Assembly (NCBI RefSeq): GCF_001591365.1
Contig: NZ_BCUT01000001.1
Span: forward strand, 868,001 to 932,000
Length of the DNA: 64,000 nucleotides
Source of the DNA: Variovorax paradoxus NBRC 15149
GTDB taxonomy: Bacteria > Pseudomonadota > Gammaproteobacteria > Burkholderiales > Burkholderiaceae_C
Direction: 5' to 3'
A program made the position numbers and the translations under genes. This document shows, piece after piece, positions 8,672 to 18,798 of the stretch (positions are counted from its first letter, which is position 1; every line of letters starts with the position of its first letter). Below the pieces are notes generated by a model. That model had not been told where the DNA came from. It searched no databases and saw only the letters and a program-made list of their open reading frames with translations.

Positions 8672-10222
8672 ATGCCACTGCCCCATCACCGCATGCTGCG
8701 CGCCGCCTTGTTGTTCCTTGCCATGGCCTGGCTCGGTGCCGCTGCATCGGCGCAGCCCGGCGAGGGCACGCTGCGCGTCGGTTCCAAGCGCTTCACCGAG
8801 TCGTACATCCTGGCCGAACTGCTCGCGCAGACCGCGGCGCCCCACACCGCATCGCCGCCGGTGGTGCGCCAGGGCCTCGGCAACACGGCCATCGTGTACG
8901 AGGCGCTGCGTTCGGGTGCCATCGATCTCTATGCCGAATACACCGGCACCATCGCGCTCGAAATTCTCAAGGGTTCGCCAGCCGAAACGCGCGAGGCCAT
9001 GAACGCGGCGCTGGCGCCCATGGGCCTGGGCGTGGCGATTCCGCTGGGCTTCAACGACGGCTATGCACTGGCCGTGCGGGCGGCCGATGCCGAGCGGCTC
9101 GGGCTGCGTACGCTGAGCGATCTTGCAAAGCATCCCGAACTCAAGCTCGGCCTGTCGAACGAATTCCTCGGCCGCGCCGACGGCTGGAAGGGCCTGGCCG
9201 CGCGCTACGGCTTCACCCAGGCGCCCACCGGCCTCGACCATGGCCTGGCCTACGAAGCCGTGGCCGCGAAGCAGATCGACGCGATCGACATCTACACCAC
9301 CGACGCCAAGATCGAGCATCTCGGCCTGCGCGTGCTCGAAGACGACAGGAAATACTTTCCGCGCTACGACGCCGTGGTGCTCTACAGGCTCGACCTGCCC
9401 ACGCGGCTGCCCCAGGCCTGGGCCGCGCTGAAAACGCTCGAAGGCCGCATCGACGAACACGCGATGATCGCGATGAATGCGCGCGCCGAACTCCAGAGCG
9501 TGCCCTTCGACACCATTGCGCGCGACTTCCTGGCCGGCGCAGGCCAGGGCGCAAAGACCCAGGAGCCCCGGCGCGGCTTCAGCGCCAAGCTGTTCGGCCC
9601 CGATCTCTGGCAGCTCGCGCGGCAGCACCTGGTGCTGGTCGCCGTATCGGTGGGCGTGGCGATCCTGATCGGCGTGCCGCTCGCGATCCTGGTGTTTCCG
9701 CATGTGCGGCTGCGCGCGCTGGTGCTCGGCTTCGCGAGCCTGCTGCAGACCGTGCCTTCGCTCGCGCTGCTGGCCGTGCTGATTTCCATGCTCGGTGCGA
9801 TCGGCGCGCTGCCCGCGCTGATCGCGCTCACGCTCTATTCGCTGCTGCCGATCATGCGCAACACCGTGACGGGCCTGGCCGAAGTGCCGAACGGCCTGCG
9901 CCTGGCCGGCACCGCGCTGGGCATGACGCCGCCGCAGAGCCTGCGGCTGGTGCTGCTGCCGCTGGCACTGCCCACGCTGCTGGCGGGCGTGCGAACGGCC
10001 ACCGCCATTGCCATTGGCACCGCGACCATCGCGGCCTTCATCGGCGCAGGCGGATTCGGCGAGCGCATCGTCACGGGGCTGGCGCTCAACGACCGCGAGC
10101 TGCTGCTGGCCGGCGCGCTGCCGGCCGCGGCGCTGGCGTTGCTGAGCGAGGGGATCTTCGAGCTCGTGGAGATGCTGATGCGCCGCCGGCGCCGGGCGCC
10201 GCCGCCTTCGCTTCTCCCATGA
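8672..10222 (+). CDS. Substrate-binding/permease fusion of an OpuB/OpuC-type ABC importer
   Basis: 516 residues. A signal-like N-terminus (MLRAALLFLAMAWLGAAASAQ) leads into an OpuAC/ProX-like binding domain (VGSKRFTESYILAELL ... GLGNTAIVYEALRSGAIDLYAEYTGT), then from about 300 a five-to-six-helix permease with the EAA-like loop LRLAGTALGMTPPQSLRLVLLP. Known relatives import glycine betaine, choline or related quaternary amines. No ATPase gene is adjacent, so it must come from elsewhere. Starts at 8651, 8672 and 8693 are all in frame; none has a strong ribosome site. The last 137 bases overlap the convergent LysR gene. Confidence 0.85.
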   Translation: MPLPHHRMLRAALLFLAMAWLGAAASAQPGEGTLRVGSKRFTESYILAELLAQTAAPHTASPPVVRQGLGNTAIVYEALRSGAIDLYAEYTGTIALEILKGSPAETREAMNAALAPMGLGVAIPLGFNDGYALAVRAADAERLGLRTLSDLAKHPELKLGLSNEFLGRADGWKGLAARYGFTQAPTGLDHGLAYEAVAAKQIDAIDIYTTDAKIEHLGLRVLEDDRKYFPRYDAVVLYRLDLPTRLPQAWAALKTLEGRIDEHAMIAMNARAELQSVPFDTIARDFLAGAGQGAKTQEPRRGFSAKLFGPDLWQLARQHLVLVAVSVGVAILIGVPLAILVFPHVRLRALVLGFASLLQTVPSLALLAVLISMLGAIGALPALIALTLYSLLPIMRNTVTGLAEVPNGLRLAGTALGMTPPQSLRLVLLPLALPTLLAGVRTATAIAIGTATIAAFIGAGGFGERIVTGLALNDRELLLAGALPAAALALLSEGIFELVEMLMRRRRRAPPPSLLP

Positions 10223-11111
10223 GGCATTCGCGCAGCAGCGTAGCGCCCGCTCCCAGCGTCTTGTCGCCGCGGTGGCAGAAATGGCACTGCTGGCTGGTTC
10301 CACCGCCGGGGCCGATGCGGCTCACCGGCAACTGCACCAGCGTTCCGGCGGCCAGGTCGCCGGCCACCAGCCACGACGGCATCTTTCCCCATCCCAGGCC
10401 CGCGCGCAGCAGCGCGAGCTTGATGTACATGTCGGTCACGCGCCAGGTCGAGGGCGAGAGCACATCGATGTCGTAGCCCTGGCTGAGCGTGCTCGGATCT
10501 TCCACCACGATCTGCACGTGCTCCGCCGCGGCGGCATCCAGGCCCCCCGCACCGCGCCGGCCCGCATGGACCGCCAGCGCATGCGACGGCGCGGCAACGG
10601 CCACGGTATGAAGCTGCATGAGGAATTCGCGGCTGATTTTTTCGTCGGCATGGCCGAAGGCCGCAATGGCGAGATCGCATCGGCCCGAATTCAAGGCATC
10701 GACGGTGCCGCCCATCGAGCTGTATTCCACGCGGATGGCAATGCTCGGGTAGACCGCATGCATGCCACGCAGCGCGCTGGCCAGGAGGTTCGGCGGAAAG
10801 AGCGTGTCCACCGCAACTGCCAGCCCGAGCTCGATGCCCTGTTCGAGCCCCTGCGCGCGCGAGCGCAGCGCCTCGACCTTCGACAGGATCACCCGCACGT
10901 CGCCCAGCAGTGCCTTGCCCGTGGGCGTGAGCACCGGCTTGTGGCCGGAACGGTCGAAGAGCCGCACCTGGAGCTGTTCCTCGAGATTGGCAATGGCATG
11001 GCTCACGGCCGACTGCACCCGGTGCAGCCGGGCCGCGCCGGCACGGAAGCTGCCGGCATCCGCCACGGCAACGAACATCTGCATCTGGCTCAGCGTGAGG
11101 ATGTCCAGCAT
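10086..11111 (-). CDS. LysR-family transcriptional regulator with an extended C-terminus
   Basis: 341 residues. The N-terminal winged helix (MQMFVAVADAGSFRAGAARLHRVQSAVSHAIANLE) and the effector-binding domain (about 90-290) are typical. The conserved part ends near LLRECLMGEA. About 50 further Ala/Pro/Arg-rich residues follow, encoded opposite the 3' end of the transporter fusion; that tail may be an unconstrained read-through extension. It is divergent from the MFS gene at 11185, its likely target. Confidence 0.85.
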   Translation of the reverse strand: MLDILTLSQMQMFVAVADAGSFRAGAARLHRVQSAVSHAIANLEEQLQVRLFDRSGHKPVLTPTGKALLGDVRVILSKVEALRSRAQGLEQGIELGLAVAVDTLFPPNLLASALRGMHAVYPSIAIRVEYSSMGGTVDALNSGRCDLAIAAFGHADEKISREFLMQLHTVAVAAPSHALAVHAGRRGAGGLDAAAAEHVQIVVEDPSTLSQGYDIDVLSPSTWRVTDMYIKLALLRAGLGWGKMPSWLVAGDLAAGTLVQLPVSRIGPGGGTSQQCHFCHRGDKTLGAGATLLRECLMGEAKAAAPGAGGASASPRARRSPRSATPAPRPAARRPAAARGR

Positions 11112-11184
11112 GATCTGTCCAATCGATTGAGTTGGCCGATATTATTCGCTTTCATTGATCGGGTGCCCGCTGCAAAGTGGCGGC

Positions 11185-12438
11185 ATGCAGAACCGAATCG
11201 AAATGCGCGGCGCCACATCGCCACCCGCCGCTGCGCCGCTCTCACCTTCTTCAACGCACTGGCTCGGCGTGGCGCTGGTCGTGGCCGCCGGGGTCGTGGC
11301 GTCCCTCCAGGTCGGCAAGGTCGCCATTGCCGTGCCGCAGTTGCGCACGGACTTCGGGCTCGACCTCACGATGGTCGGCTGGCTCATGGCAACGTTCTCG
11401 CTGCTGGGCGTGGTTGGCGCGGTGCCGGTCGGCGCGTGGGTCGCGCGCGCGGGCGACAGGCGCCTGCTGGTGGCCGGCCTGCTGGCCATTGCCATCGGCA
11501 GCATGGTCGGCGCATGGGCACAGGGCATCGCAATGCTGCTGATCGGCCGCGTCGTCGAAGGCCTGGGTTTCGTGCTGATCACCATTGCCGGCCCTTCGGT
11601 GCTGCAGCGCATGGTCGCGCCCGGCGGCAAGGACCTTGCCTTCGCGATCTGGAGCTGCTTCATGCCCGCCGGGATTGCCATCGCGCTCTTCAGCGGCTCG
11701 CTGCCGGGCAGCTGGCGCGGCTTGTGGCTGGGCAATGCCGCGCTTGCGGGCTTGATCGCGGTGCTGGTGCTGGCGGGCGTTTCGCGCGGCGCGAGTGCAA
11801 ATACCCGCGAAGCGCCGGTTTCGTGGCGCAGCATGGCCCGCGACGCGGCCGCCACGGCAAAGGCCAGCGCGCCGGCGCTGATCGCCGCTTCGTTCGTGAT
11901 CTACAGCCTGCAGTTCTTCGCGCTCTTCAGTTTTCTGCCGGTGCTGCTGATCGAGCGCATGGGCGTGGGCACGGCCACCGCCGGACAGCTGAGCGCCGCG
12001 GCCTGCTGCGTCAACGTGGCGGGCAATCTTGCGGCCGGCATGCTGCTCCAGCGCGGCATCGCGCGCTGGCTGCTCGCGGCACTGGCCAGTGCGGCGATGG
12101 GCATCGCGTCCATCGGCATCTTCCTGCCGGTGCTCGGCGCAGTGCCGGCCTTTGTGCTGTGCCTGGTTTTTTCGGGCGCGGGCGGCCTGCTTCCCGCAAC
12201 GCTGATCGGCACCTCTCCCATCGTGGCACCGAGCACGCGGCTGGTCCCGATGTCGATGGGCTTGCTCATGCTGGGCAGCAATCTCGGCCAGATGATCGGC
12301 CCCGTGATCGTGGGCGGTGCAGTGGATTCGCTGGGCTGGCCGGCGGCCGCCGCCATCGTCGCCCTGGCGGGCGCAATGGGCGTGCTGCTTGCACTGGGCC
12401 TGCGCCGCTCGATGGCGCGCGGCGGCCATCGGCTGTAG
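11185..12438 (+). CDS. Major facilitator superfamily transporter
   Basis: 417 residues, with about 12 hydrophobic helices in two halves separated by a charged cytoplasmic loop near residue 200. The loop between helices 2 and 3 reads GAWVARAGDRRLL, the MFS motif-A region. It resembles the CynX/DHA1-like group; the substrate is not identifiable. I take the ATG at 11185; a TTG 30 bases upstream is an in-frame alternative. The divergent LysR gene probably controls it. Its transcript ends near a strong GC hairpin at 12461-12485. Confidence 0.85.
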   Translation: MQNRIEMRGATSPPAAAPLSPSSTHWLGVALVVAAGVVASLQVGKVAIAVPQLRTDFGLDLTMVGWLMATFSLLGVVGAVPVGAWVARAGDRRLLVAGLLAIAIGSMVGAWAQGIAMLLIGRVVEGLGFVLITIAGPSVLQRMVAPGGKDLAFAIWSCFMPAGIAIALFSGSLPGSWRGLWLGNAALAGLIAVLVLAGVSRGASANTREAPVSWRSMARDAAATAKASAPALIAASFVIYSLQFFALFSFLPVLLIERMGVGTATAGQLSAAACCVNVAGNLAAGMLLQRGIARWLLAALASAAMGIASIGIFLPVLGAVPAFVLCLVFSGAGGLLPATLIGTSPIVAPSTRLVPMSMGLLMLGSNLGQMIGPVIVGGAVDSLGWPAAAAIVALAGAMGVLLALGLRRSMARGGHRL

Positions 12439-12460
12439 GGCGGACAAAGTGGACGGCCAG

Positions 12461-12485
12461 CGCCGGGCGCGTGCGGCGCCCGGCG
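12461..12485. terminator. GC-rich hairpin between convergent genes
   Basis: A perfect 10-base-pair stem (CGCCGGGCGC, 12461-12470, with 12476-12485) and a 5-base loop sit between the MFS and aldehyde dehydrogenase stops. There is no T-run on either side, so it may act as a bidirectional RNA-stabilising structure rather than a classic terminator. Confidence 0.5.
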
Positions 12486-12496
12486 CGGGGGTGGCA

Positions 12497-13933
12497 TCAA
12501 GCCAGCGTGTACGCCGTCTTCACCGTGGTGAAGAACTCCTGCGCATACTTGCCCTGCTCGCGCGGGCCGTAGCTCGAGCCCTTGCGCCCGCCGAACGGCA
12601 CGTGGTAGTCCACGCCCGCCGTGGGCAGGTTCACCATCACCATGCCGGCCTGGCTGTGGCGCTTGAAGTGCGTGGCGTACTTCAGGCTGGTGGTGGCAAT
12701 GCCGGCCGACAGGCCAAACTCGGTGTCGTTGGCCGTGGCCAGCGCCTCTTCGTAGTTCTTCACCCGGATCACGCTCGCCACCGGGCCGAAGATCTCTTCC
12801 TTGTTGATGCGCATCGCGGCCGCCGATTCGCTGAACAGCGCCGGCGACATGTAGTAGCCGTCGGTCTCCAGCTTCAGCAGTTCCCCGCCGGCCGCCAGCG
12901 TGGCGCCCTCGCCCTTGCCGATGGCGATGTATTCCATGTCCTGGTCCAGCTGCGACTTCGAGGAGACCGGGCCCACGTCGGTGCCCTGCGCCAGCGCATC
13001 GCCGACCTTGATCTTGGCCATGCGCGCCTTCATCGCCTCGATGAACTTGGAGTAGATGCCTTCGGTCACGATCAGGCGGCTGGAGGCCGTGCAGCGCTGG
13101 CCGGTCGAGTAGAAGGCGCTTTGCACGCTGAGCTCCACGGCCTGGGCCAGGTCGGCGTCGTCCAGGATCACCTGCGGGTTCTTGCCGCCCATCTCGAGCT
13201 GCACCTTCTTGTGGTTGGTCACGCACTGCACCGCGATGTTGCGGCCCACGCCGACCGAGCCGGTGAAGCTGATGGCATGGATGCCGGGGTGGCTGACCAG
13301 CGCGTTGCCGATCACGCTGCCGCGGCCCATCACCAGGTTGAACACGCCCGCCGGAATGCCCGAGCGGCTGATGATCTCGGACAGCGCCCAGGCGCAGCCG
13401 GGCACGAGGTCGGCGGGCTTCAGGACCACGCAGTTGCCGAAGGCCAGTGCGGGCGCGATCTTCCAGGCCGGGATGGCAATGGGGAAGTTCCAGGGCGTGA
13501 TCAGGCCGACCACGCCGACCGGCTCGCGCGTGATCTCCACGCCGATGTTGGGGCGCACCGAGGGCAGCACTTCGCCTGCGAGGCGCAGGCATTCGCCGGC
13601 GAAGAACTTGAAGATCTGGCCGGCGCGGGTGGCTTCGCCGATGCCTTCGGCCTTCGTCTTGCCTTCTTCACGGGCGAGCAGGGTGCCGAGCTCTTCCTTG
13701 CGCGCGAGGATCTCGGTGCCGATCTTGTCCAGCGCATCGGAGCGCGCCTGGATGCTGCCGGTGGCCCAGGCCGGGAAGGCGGCGGTGGCGGCGGCCACGG
13801 CGGCCTCGACATCGGCAGCCGTGCCCTGCGCGTAGTGGCCCAGCACGTCGGACAGGTTGCTGGGGTTGAGGTTGGGGCTGTAGCTTGCGCCGGCACGCCA
13901 TTCGCCGCCGATCAGGTTGTCGAAGTTTTGCAT
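12497..13933 (-). CDS. Aldehyde dehydrogenase, probable 2,5-dioxovalerate (ketoglutarate semialdehyde) dehydrogenase
   Basis: 478 residues. The NAD(P) aldehyde dehydrogenase fold shows LITPWNFPIAIPAWK, the catalytic base in LEMGGKNPQ and the catalytic cysteine in GQRCTASSR. Position at the end of an operon with glucarate dehydratase and 5-dehydro-4-deoxyglucarate dehydratase points to oxidation of 2,5-dioxopentanoate to 2-oxoglutarate, the last step of oxidative uronate degradation. The ATG at 13933 (MQNFDN) has an AAGGA upstream and is preferred over an earlier ATG at 13978. Substrate assignment is by context. Confidence 0.88.
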   Translation of the reverse strand: MQNFDNLIGGEWRAGASYSPNLNPSNLSDVLGHYAQGTAADVEAAVAAATAAFPAWATGSIQARSDALDKIGTEILARKEELGTLLAREEGKTKAEGIGEATRAGQIFKFFAGECLRLAGEVLPSVRPNIGVEITREPVGVVGLITPWNFPIAIPAWKIAPALAFGNCVVLKPADLVPGCAWALSEIISRSGIPAGVFNLVMGRGSVIGNALVSHPGIHAISFTGSVGVGRNIAVQCVTNHKKVQLEMGGKNPQVILDDADLAQAVELSVQSAFYSTGQRCTASSRLIVTEGIYSKFIEAMKARMAKIKVGDALAQGTDVGPVSSKSQLDQDMEYIAIGKGEGATLAAGGELLKLETDGYYMSPALFSESAAAMRINKEEIFGPVASVIRVKNYEEALATANDTEFGLSAGIATTSLKYATHFKRHSQAGMVMVNLPTAGVDYHVPFGGRKGSSYGPREQGKYAQEFFTTVKTAYTLA

Positions 13934-14019
13934 GAGGATTCCTTGTGCTGCTCGATGGAAAGAAAGAAGCCGGAGCACTGCGTGTCCGGCTGCGGAAATG
14001 GAAACGGGAGACTAAACCT

Positions 14020-15375
14020 TCAGCGCACCATGCAGGGCTTTTTATTGTCGAAAGTCCACCCCGGGATCAGGTATTGCATCGCCTGCGCATCGTTGCGCGC
14101 GCCCAGGCCATGCTTCAGGTACAGCTGGTGCGCCTTCTCGACTTCGTCCATGTCGAGCTCCACGCCCAGGCCGCCGCGCGTGGGCACCTTCACGTAGCCG
14201 CCCTCGATCTGCAGCGGGGCCTTGGTCAGGCGCTGGCCGTCCTGCCAGATCCAGTGCGTGTCGATGGCCGTCACCTTGCCCGGCGCGGCCGCGGCCACGT
14301 GCGTGAACATGGCCAGCGACACATCGAAGTGGTTGTTCGAATGCGAGCCCCAGGTCAGGCCCCAGGCCTGGCACAGCTGCGCCACGCGCACCGAGCCCTG
14401 CATCGTCCAGAAGTGCGGATCGGCCAGCGGAATGTCGACCGACTGCAGCGAGAGGCTGTGCACCATCTCGCGCCAGTCGGTGGCGACCATGTTGGTGGCG
14501 GTCGGCAGGCCCGTGGCGCGGCGGAACTCGGCCATCACCTCGCGGCCCGAGAACACGCCTTCGGCGCCGCAGGGGTCCTCGGCATAGGCCATGACGCCAT
14601 GCAGGTCGCGGCACAGGCGGATCGCATCGGCCAACAGCCAGCCGCCGTTGGGGTCGAGCGTGACGCGCGCCTTGGGAAAGCGCTCGTGCAGCGCGCGGAT
14701 GGCCTCGACTTCTTCCTCGCCGCGCAGCACGCCGCCCTTGAGCTTGAAGTCGGTGAAGCCGTAGCGCGCGTGCGTGGCCTCGGCCAGGCGCACGATGGCT
14801 TCGGGCGTCATGGCTTCTTCGTGGCGCAGGCGAAACCAGTCGTCGGCGCCGCCGGGGTCGCTCTCGTAGGGCAGGTCGGTCCTGGTGCGGTCGCCCACGT
14901 AGAACAGGTAGCCGAGCATCTGCACGGCATCGCGCTGCTGGCCTTCGCCGAGCAGTGCGGCCACCGGCACTTCGAGGTGCTGGCCCAGCAGGTCGAGCAA
15001 GGCCGCCTCGACGGCGGTGACCGCATGGATGGTCACGCGCAGGTCGAAGGTCTGCTGGCCGCGGCCGCCGCTGTCGCGGTTGGCGAAGGCACTGCGCATG
15101 CTGTTGAGCACTGCGTGGTGTTTGCCCAGGGGCTGGCCCACGATGAGGCCGCGCGCATCTTCGAGCGTCTGGCGGATCTTCTCGCCGCCCGGCACTTCGC
15201 CGACACCGGTGTGGCCCGCGCTGTCGGTCAGGATCAGCAGGTTGCGCGTGAAGAACGGGCCGTGCGCGCCGCTCAGGTTCATGAGCATGCTGTCGTGGCC
15301 CGCGACGGGCACCACGCGCATGGCGGTGACCACGGGTGCGCCGGAGATGGGAGAAGCGGAGTCTGGAAGTGTCAT
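14020..15375 (-). CDS. gudD: Glucarate dehydratase
   Basis: 451 residues, close to the 446 of E. coli GudD. Enolase-superfamily features are visible: the KxK pair in FTDFKLKGG, metal ligands in TLDPNGGW and AEDPCGAEG, and the catalytic histidine in GSHSNNHFD. It dehydrates D-glucarate to 5-dehydro-4-deoxyglucarate. I start at MTLPDSA (ATG at 15375) because the frame upstream runs into the preceding gene. The gap to that gene is 31 bases, so it is cotranscribed with kdgD. Confidence 0.95.
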   Translation of the reverse strand: MTLPDSASPISGAPVVTAMRVVPVAGHDSMLMNLSGAHGPFFTRNLLILTDSAGHTGVGEVPGGEKIRQTLEDARGLIVGQPLGKHHAVLNSMRSAFANRDSGGRGQQTFDLRVTIHAVTAVEAALLDLLGQHLEVPVAALLGEGQQRDAVQMLGYLFYVGDRTRTDLPYESDPGGADDWFRLRHEEAMTPEAIVRLAEATHARYGFTDFKLKGGVLRGEEEVEAIRALHERFPKARVTLDPNGGWLLADAIRLCRDLHGVMAYAEDPCGAEGVFSGREVMAEFRRATGLPTATNMVATDWREMVHSLSLQSVDIPLADPHFWTMQGSVRVAQLCQAWGLTWGSHSNNHFDVSLAMFTHVAAAAPGKVTAIDTHWIWQDGQRLTKAPLQIEGGYVKVPTRGGLGVELDMDEVEKAHQLYLKHGLGARNDAQAMQYLIPGWTFDNKKPCMVR

Positions 15376-15406
15376 TTTTTGCGCGAGCCCTGGAAGAAAA
15401 GTGCTG

Positions 15407-15856
<450 letters not shown>

Positions 15857-15903
15857 GCGTTGTCTCCGTTGTTGTTTGTTGTCGTCGTTCCCGGCCCGGC
15901 CGC

Positions 15904-16815
15904 TTACTGCGGGCCGAGCGCGTCGATCAGCGCCTTGAGCTGTTCCATCTCGGCGGGCTGGAGGTCCGTGAGCGGCGTGCGCACCGGGCCGGCGTCGTGG
16001 CCGACGATCTTGGCACCGGCCTTGACGATGCTCACCGCATAGCCGGGCACGCGGTTGCGCAGATCGAGATACGGCATGAAGAAGTTCTTGAGCAGGCGGT
16101 GCTGCGTCGGCAGGTCGTCGGCGGCAACGGCCTTGTAGAAATCCATCGCGGTCTTCGGGATGAAGTTGAAGACGGCCGACGAATACACCGGCGTGCCCAG
16201 CGCCTTGTAGGCCGCGGCATAGACCTCGGCCGTGGGCAGGCCGCCCAGGTAGGCGAAGCGGTCGCCCATCTTCTGGTAGATGGCGACCATGGCTTCGATG
16301 TCGCCCACGCCGTCCTTGAAGCCCACGAGGTTCGGGTTGCGCTCGGCCAGCGCGGCCAGCGTCTCGGGCTTGAGGCGGCTGGTGGCGCGGTTGTAGACGA
16401 TCACGCCGAACTTCACGCTCTTGCACACGGCTTCCACGTGCGCGGCCAGGCCTTCCTGGCCGGCTTCGGTCAGGTAGTGCGGCAGCAGCAGGATGCCGTG
16501 TGCGCCGGCCTTCTCGGCCGCCTGCGCGCACTGGATCGCAAAGCGCGTGGGGCCGCCGGCGCCCGCGATGATCGGCACCACGCCGCGGCAGGTGTCGACC
16601 GCGGTCTGGATGATGCCGGGGTATTCGTCGCCGGTCAGCGAGAAGAACTCACCGGTGCCGCCGGCCGCGAACAGCGCGCTCGCGCCGTAGGGAGCGAGCC
16701 ATTCGAGACGCTTCTCGTAGCCCTTCTTGTTGAAGTCCCCGTTCGCGTCGAAGTCGGTCAACGGGAACGAGAGCAGGCCGGAGCCCATGATGGATTTGAG
16801 TTCTTGAGGGTTCAT
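15904..16815 (-). CDS. kdgD: 5-dehydro-4-deoxyglucarate dehydratase
   Basis: 303 residues, a DHDPS/NAL-superfamily barrel. The Schiff-base lysine is in [10 protein letters not shown] and the partner tyrosine in [21 protein letters not shown] is the carboxylate-binding loop. It converts 5-dehydro-4-deoxy-D-glucarate to 2,5-dioxopentanoate with loss of CO2 and water. The ATG at 16815 ([10 protein letters not shown]) is the family start; a longer reading to 16887 overlaps the upstream gene. It is second in the leftward operon, 43 bases after the Bug receptor. Confidence 0.93.
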   Translation of the reverse strand: MNPQELKSIMGSGLLSFPLTDFDANGDFNKKGYEKRLEWLAPYGASALFAAGGTGEFFSLTGDEYPGIIQTAVDTCRGVVPIIAGAGGPTRFAIQCAQAAEKAGAHGILLLPHYLTEAGQEGLAAHVEAVCKSVKFGVIVYNRATSRLKPETLAALAERNPNLVGFKDGVGDIEAMVAIYQKMGDRFAYLGGLPTAEVYAAAYKALGTPVYSSAVFNFIPKTAMDFYKAVAADDLPTQHRLLKNFFMPYLDLRNRVPGYAVSIVKAGAKIVGHDAGPVRTPLTDLQPAEMEQLKALIDALGPQ

Positions 16816-16858
16816 CGAGACACCAATGAGTGAGTTGAAAAATGGATGCTGAGGGCGC

Positions 16859-17833
16859 TCAGTCCAGCTTGATGCCGGCGTCGGCAACGACCTTGGCCCA
16901 GCGCGCGCGCTCCTTGCCGAAGAACTGCTCTTCCTCGGCCGGCGCCATGGTCACGACCTCGGCGCCCTGCCCCGCGAGGCGCGAGCGGATGTCGGCCGTG
17001 CGGATGACGGTGATCAGTTCCTTGTTGAGGCGCTGCACGATGGCGTCGGGCGTGCCCCTGGCCACGCGCACGCCCTGCCAGGTGCCCGACTCGAAGCCGG
17101 CCACGCCCTGCTCCGCGATGGTGGGCACTTCGCCGATCAGCGGCATGCGCGTCGCTTTCGACACGCCGAGCACCTTGAGCTTGCCGCTCTGCACATGCGG
17201 CAGCGTGGCGAGCATGCCGTTCATCAGGATCTGCGTCTGGCCGGCGACCGTGTCCTGCACCGCCTGCACGCCGCCCTTGTAGGGCACGTACTGCCAGCGT
17301 GCGCCGCTCGCACGCTCCAGCGCCACGCCGGCCAGGTGCGGCGCACTGCCGGTGGCGGTGACGGCGAAGTTGATTTCCGACTTCTTCGACAGCGCGATCA
17401 GTTCCTTCAGGTTGTTGGCCTGGACCGAGGGATGCACCACCAAGAGGTGCGGCGAATAGGCCAGCATGGTTACGCCGCGCAGGTCCTTGGAAGGATCGAA
17501 AGGCAGCCGCGTGTAGACCGAGGGGCTGATGGCGAGCGCGCCGACGTCGCACAGCAGCAGCGTGTAGCCATCGGGCTTGGACTTGGCGACGAAATCGGCG
17601 CCGAGGTTGCCGTTGGCGCCCGGCTTGTTGTCGACGATGACCGGCTGGCCCAGCGCTTCCGACAGCGGCTGGCTGATGGAGCGGGCAATGATGTCGGACG
17701 AACCGCCCGGCGGGTACGGCACCACGATGCGCACCGGCCTGGACGGCCAGTTGTCCGCGGCATGCACGCCACCGGCGGCGAGCACCCCGCCGCCCAGGGC
17801 GCCTAGCATCAGATCACGTCGTTTCAAGCTCAT
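16859..17833 (-). CDS. Bug/TctC-family periplasmic receptor
   Basis: 324 residues. The signal [27 protein letters not shown] has a twin-arginine-like RR. The mature receptor starts [48 protein letters not shown], the Bug hallmark. It leads the leftward uronate operon, so it probably binds an aldarate or uronate. No TctA/TctB membrane subunits are in the window. A GntR-type operator lies 34-44 bases upstream of its ATG. Confidence 0.92.
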   Translation of the reverse strand: MSLKRRDLMLGALGGGVLAAGGVHAADNWPSRPVRIVVPYPPGGSSDIIARSISQPLSEALGQPVIVDNKPGANGNLGADFVAKSKPDGYTLLLCDVGALAISPSVYTRLPFDPSKDLRGVTMLAYSPHLLVVHPSVQANNLKELIALSKKSEINFAVTATGSAPHLAGVALERASGARWQYVPYKGGVQAVQDTVAGQTQILMNGMLATLPHVQSGKLKVLGVSKATRMPLIGEVPTIAEQGVAGFESGTWQGVRVARGTPDAIVQRLNKELITVIRTADIRSRLAGQGAEVVTMAPAEEEQFFGKERARWAKVVADAGIKLD

Positions 17834-17866
17834 TCTGAGTCTCCTGCTGGGTTGTGTTGTCAGTCA

Positions 17867-17877
17867 TCGTACAACTA
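17867..17877. promoter_or_regulatory. GntR-FCD operator candidate upstream of Bug receptor
   Basis: TCGTACAACTA fits the FadR-subfamily consensus TNGTNNNACNA. Its reverse complement TAGTTGTACGA occurs exactly in the divergent promoter at 18760-18770. The regulator gene is adjacent. Binding is inferred. Confidence 0.65.
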
Positions 17878-17915
17878 GGAATGACGCTTGTCCAGCCTCT
17901 GCCCGAAATTTCTTC

Positions 17916-18743
17916 TCAGGGAGCCGCTGGCGGCGTCTTGGCCGCGGCCTGCTGGGCCGCTTCCTGCGCCACGCGCAGCCGCTCGCGGCTGTTGGTCAGG
18001 TGGATGCGCATGGCCGCGCGGGCCGATTCGGGATCGCGGCGCGCGATGGCCGCGTAGATCTCTTCGTGCTCGCGGTTCACGCGGCTCAGGTACTCGCCGC
18101 GCCGGTCGTAGTTGCGGATGGCGGTGATGCGCGTGCGCGGGATGATCGTGGTGCCCAGGTGGCTCATGATGTCCGCGAAGTACGGGTTGCCGGTAGCCTG
18201 GGCGATCTGCAGGTGGAAGCGGAAATCGGGCGCCACGGTGTCCCCCGCCACCGCCACGTTGCGCTCGAAATCGTCGAGCGCCTGGCGCATCGCGAGCAGC
18301 TGCTCCTCGGTGCGGCGCGTGGCGGCCAGCCCGGCGGATTCGGTCTCGAGGCTGATGCGCAGCTCGAGCACCGCCAGCACGTCCACCGAGGTGGCGATGT
18401 CGGCGGAATCGAGCCGGAACATGCCGGCCGCGCGCGGCTGCAGCACGAAGGTGCCCACGCCGTGGTGCGTTTCCACCAGCCCCGCGGCCTGCAGCTTGGA
18501 CAGCGCCTCGCGCACCACGGTGCGGCTGACGCCGAAGGATTGCATGATGGCTGACTCGGTCGGCAGCTTGTCGCCCGGGCGCAGCTGCTGGCTGCGGATC
18601 TTTTCGCCCAGGTCCTCGACCAGCCCGTGGGCGAGCCCGCGTGCGCGCGGACGCGGCCGCCCCACGAAGGGCGTGCCGGCGGCAACTTCTGTCGCCGCGT
18701 CGGAAATTGAGGGATTACCCGCAGTCGTCTGGACCATGGTCAC
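17916..18743 (-). CDS. GntR-family (FCD subfamily) regulator of uronate catabolism
   Basis: 275 residues. The winged helix spans about 38-100 (LRPGDKLPTESAIMQSFGVSRTVVREALSKLQAAGLVETHHGVGTFV). The FCD ligand domain (about 115-255) has metal-site-like histidines in RFHLQIAQATGN and VNREHEEIYAAI. It sits between the two arms of the uronate locus, with near-identical operator candidates in both promoters. I infer that it is a repressor relieved by a uronate or aldarate, like UxuR/ExuR. A second ATG (MVQ) two codons downstream is possible. Confidence 0.9.
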   Translation of the reverse strand: MTMVQTTAGNPSISDAATEVAAGTPFVGRPRPRARGLAHGLVEDLGEKIRSQQLRPGDKLPTESAIMQSFGVSRTVVREALSKLQAAGLVETHHGVGTFVLQPRAAGMFRLDSADIATSVDVLAVLELRISLETESAGLAATRRTEEQLLAMRQALDDFERNVAVAGDTVAPDFRFHLQIAQATGNPYFADIMSHLGTTIIPRTRITAIRNYDRRGEYLSRVNREHEEIYAAIARRDPESARAAMRIHLTNSRERLRVAQEAAQQAAAKTPPAAP

Positions 18744-18759
18744 GATAATAATCCCGCAT

Positions 18760-18773
18760 TAGTTGTACGACAA
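18760..18773. promoter_or_regulatory. GntR-FCD operator candidate in the divergent udh promoter
   Basis: Two overlapping matches to TNGTNNNACNA occur: TAGTTGTACGA (18760-18770) and TTGTACGACAA (18763-18773). The first is the same 11-mer found, inverted, at 17867-17877. It lies between the divergent regulator and udh starts. Confidence 0.7.
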
Positions 18774-18798
18774 CAGATAACTTCTCAGGCCAGCAAAA

